The notes under the pieces are model-generated. The model ran no database searches, was not told the DNA's origin, and saw only the letters and a list, made by a program, of their open reading frames with translations. Both the position numbers and the translations under genes were made by a program. 64,000 nt of DNA from Vibrio sp. CDRSL-10 TSBA (GTDB taxonomy: Bacteria > Pseudomonadota > Gammaproteobacteria > Enterobacterales > Vibrionaceae), in NCBI GenBank assembly GCA_039696685.1, contig CP155566.1:1240001-1304000 (forward strand), in the 5' to 3' direction. Positions 62,240 to 64,000 of this stretch are shown one piece after another (position 1 is the stretch's first letter; every line of letters starts with the position of its first letter).

Positions 62240-64000
62240 ATGACAAAATCGTTTGGACTTAAACAAATCCTTCTTGTTTCGGTCATGGCCTTGGTCGCGG
62301 CATCAGTAGCGATATCCAGTACCATCTCCTACCTGAAGGAATCGGAAGTGATCAGCGCAATGATCACCCGCAGCGGCGAGATCTATACCCAGGATAAAGC
62401 CAATCTGGTACAGACCTTCATTCAGGAAAAAATCACGGCGGTGAAAGGGATAGGCGAACTGTATAAAGAGCAGCCTTATCCGGGTAATTCGGCGCAGGAT
62501 TACATCGACTTGACCGAGCTGTTTGCCACGACGCTGGCGACCGGCAGCTCTTTCATCGGCTTTGAATCCAATGGTGATGCCTACTGGAACCAGATTACCG
62601 ATGCGTGGCCCGGGCATAAATTCAATGGTGATATTCGCACCATGAGTTACTACAAGGAGGGGCGTCAGTCGACAACACCTTCATTGACCGACCCGTATCC
62701 GGATTCTGCTGATCCGAACACTTATTGGGTCAGTATTGTGCAGCGTACTCAGGATGGCATGTTGGGGGTCGACATGAAACTGGGTTTCCTCAATAAGCTG
62801 GTGGAACAATCGACTGATCTGGCCGGCAGTGCTGCCATGATCATCAACCATGATGGTACGGTGCTGGCGGCTTCACAAAACAGCGCGCTAAAACCTGGTG
62901 ACAAGACACTCGAGAGCGACTGGTTTAAAGGTGCAGCGAAGAGCATTATTGGTTCTGAGCACAGTTTGCAGGACTATCAACTGAACGGTGAGGAGAAAAT
63001 CCTTTACTCGAGTCAGATTAAAGTAGCCAACAAAAACTGGTACTTTGTTATTGGGCAAAGTAAGGGTATTGCTTTTGCCAATCTAACCGACTCTAAGCGC
63101 TCTGCCATTGTGATAGGCCTGGTGGCTACCCTGGTCAGCGTGTTGATCGCTTACCTGGTGATTCAGGTGCTGTACCGTCCGATTTTATCGCTCAAACAGA
63201 CCATCAACAGCCTGTCGAGCGGCAACGGCGATTTGACCCAACGTCTTGAAGTGAAATCGCAAGATGATCTCGGTCAGATAGCTCAGGGTGTGAACAACTT
63301 CATCAGCCAGTTACAGAGTATGATGCTGGAGATCAAGCAGGCTTCACAAACGCTGCAGTCGAACGTGGGTTCGGTCGAAACACTGTCACAGCGTAACGCC
63401 GACAAGTTGCGCCATCACGTGGTCGAGACTGAGCAGATCGTCACTGCGCTGGAAGAGATGAATGCGACCGCCGGTTCCACCGCGTCGGACGCCGCCAACA
63501 CCTCCAATATTACCCAGCAGGCAAACCACACCAGTGTTGAATCACGTCAGATTATGGCTCGTTCACTGGCGACTGTGGATGCACTGATTAAAGACGTGGA
63601 CATGACGGTCGACAGTGTGCGCAGCATGAGTGAAGAAACTCAGAGTATTCATTCGGTTCTGACCGTGATTGGCGAAATTGCAGAACAGACTAATCTGCTG
63701 GCGCTGAATGCGGCCATAGAAGCGGCGCGAGCCGGTGAGCAGGGGCGTGGTTTTGCTGTGGTCGCCGATGAAGTGCGCAATCTGGCTAACCGCACCAAGG
63801 ACAGTACCCAGGAAATCGAAAATGCGATTGGCCGTTTGTTGCAGGGGAATCAGGTTGTGGTTGATGCGATGAGTAAAACCAAGCTGCGCTGCCATGATAC
63901 CGCCAGCAGCTCTCAGAACGTGTCTGACAGCCTGGAAACCATGGCGAGCTACATCGACGACATCAACGACCTCAGCACCCAGATTGCCACGGCAGCGGAA
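62240..64000 (+). CDS. Methyl-accepting chemotaxis protein (truncated by window end)
   Basis: 586 codons are seen before the window ends. N-terminal membrane segment (about 9-30), periplasmic dCache-type sensor (about 40-275; [13 protein letters not shown] and [11 protein letters not shown]), second membrane segment (about 285-305), HAMP, then the signalling domain with [20 protein letters not shown] and [16 protein letters not shown]. Sensor layout resembles receptors for amino acids or related small ligands. The ligand is unknown. Confidence 0.92.
   Translation, partial: MTKSFGLKQILLVSVMALVAASVAISSTISYLKESEVISAMITRSGEIYTQDKANLVQTFIQEKITAVKGIGELYKEQPYPGNSAQDYIDLTELFATTLATGSSFIGFESNGDAYWNQITDAWPGHKFNGDIRTMSYYKEGRQSTTPSLTDPYPDSADPNTYWVSIVQRTQDGMLGVDMKLGFLNKLVEQSTDLAGSAAMIINHDGTVLAASQNSALKPGDKTLESDWFKGAAKSIIGSEHSLQDYQLNGEEKILYSSQIKVANKNWYFVIGQSKGIAFANLTDSKRSAIVIGLVATLVSVLIAYLVIQVLYRPILSLKQTINSLSSGNGDLTQRLEVKSQDDLGQIAQGVNNFISQLQSMMLEIKQASQTLQSNVGSVETLSQRNADKLRHHVVETEQIVTALEEMNATAGSTASDAANTSNITQQANHTSVESRQIMARSLATVDALIKDVDMTVDSVRSMSEETQSIHSVLTVIGEIAEQTNLLALNAAIEAARAGEQGRGFAVVADEVRNLANRTKDSTQEIENAIGRLLQGNQVVVDAMSKTKLRCHDTASSSQNVSDSLETMASYIDDINDLSTQIATAAE

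Overview
This is 64 kb of a gamma-proteobacterial chromosome, almost certainly a Vibrio. Blocks with the gene order gabD, psrA-fadE, fabV and ybjL, grxA, Fe-ADH, hexR, panP, lysO, HDOD, tfoX, two-component genes, DUF945, serC match what I remember of Vibrio cholerae loci (memory, not a search). The species is not resolved. There are no rRNA or tRNA genes, CRISPR arrays, transposases or prophage genes.

Layout. 1-10.3 kb: a divergent beta-glucoside locus. A BglG/LicT-type antiterminator and a BglF-type PTS permease run left. A second PTS EIIBC, a GH1 6-phospho-beta-glucosidase, a LamB/BglH-like porin, a nucleoside-hydrolase-like protein and a decayed DUF1593 gene run right. Both leaders carry RAT antiterminator hairpins overlapping intrinsic terminators. 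10.4-35 kb: core metabolism and regulation (gabD, dcyD, psrA, fadE, fabV, ybjL, grxA, Fe-ADH, hexR, panP, lysO, HDOD, tfoX, a two-component pair, serC). 35-41 kb: an FAD dehydrogenase/TIM-barrel pair and a transporter-GH43-acetyltransferase cluster. 41.7-48.4 kb: ygiQ, a diguanylate cyclase, a c-di-GMP-I riboswitch and a GH68 levansucrase. 48.5-52.2 kb: codB-pucR-codA. 52.5-64 kb: a small lipoprotein, ERIC repeats, a TRAP transporter with an amino-acid racemase, an EAL protein, metR and a truncated chemoreceptor.

Two signals stand out. First, twelve genes are broken by one extra base, and in all twelve the overlap holds a G-AAA-C (or G-TTT-C) that restores the frame as GAAC/GTTC. This looks like a motif-specific reading error, perhaps from a DNA modification such as phosphorothioation at GAAC/GTTC, rather than twelve mutations. 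I annotate these genes as repaired full-length CDSs and flag each. Second, a levansucrase lies directly behind a c-di-GMP-I riboswitch and next to a diguanylate cyclase, which suggests a compact c-di-GMP-to-levan circuit. Degenerate tandem repeats with a period near 18 bp recur at several loci.
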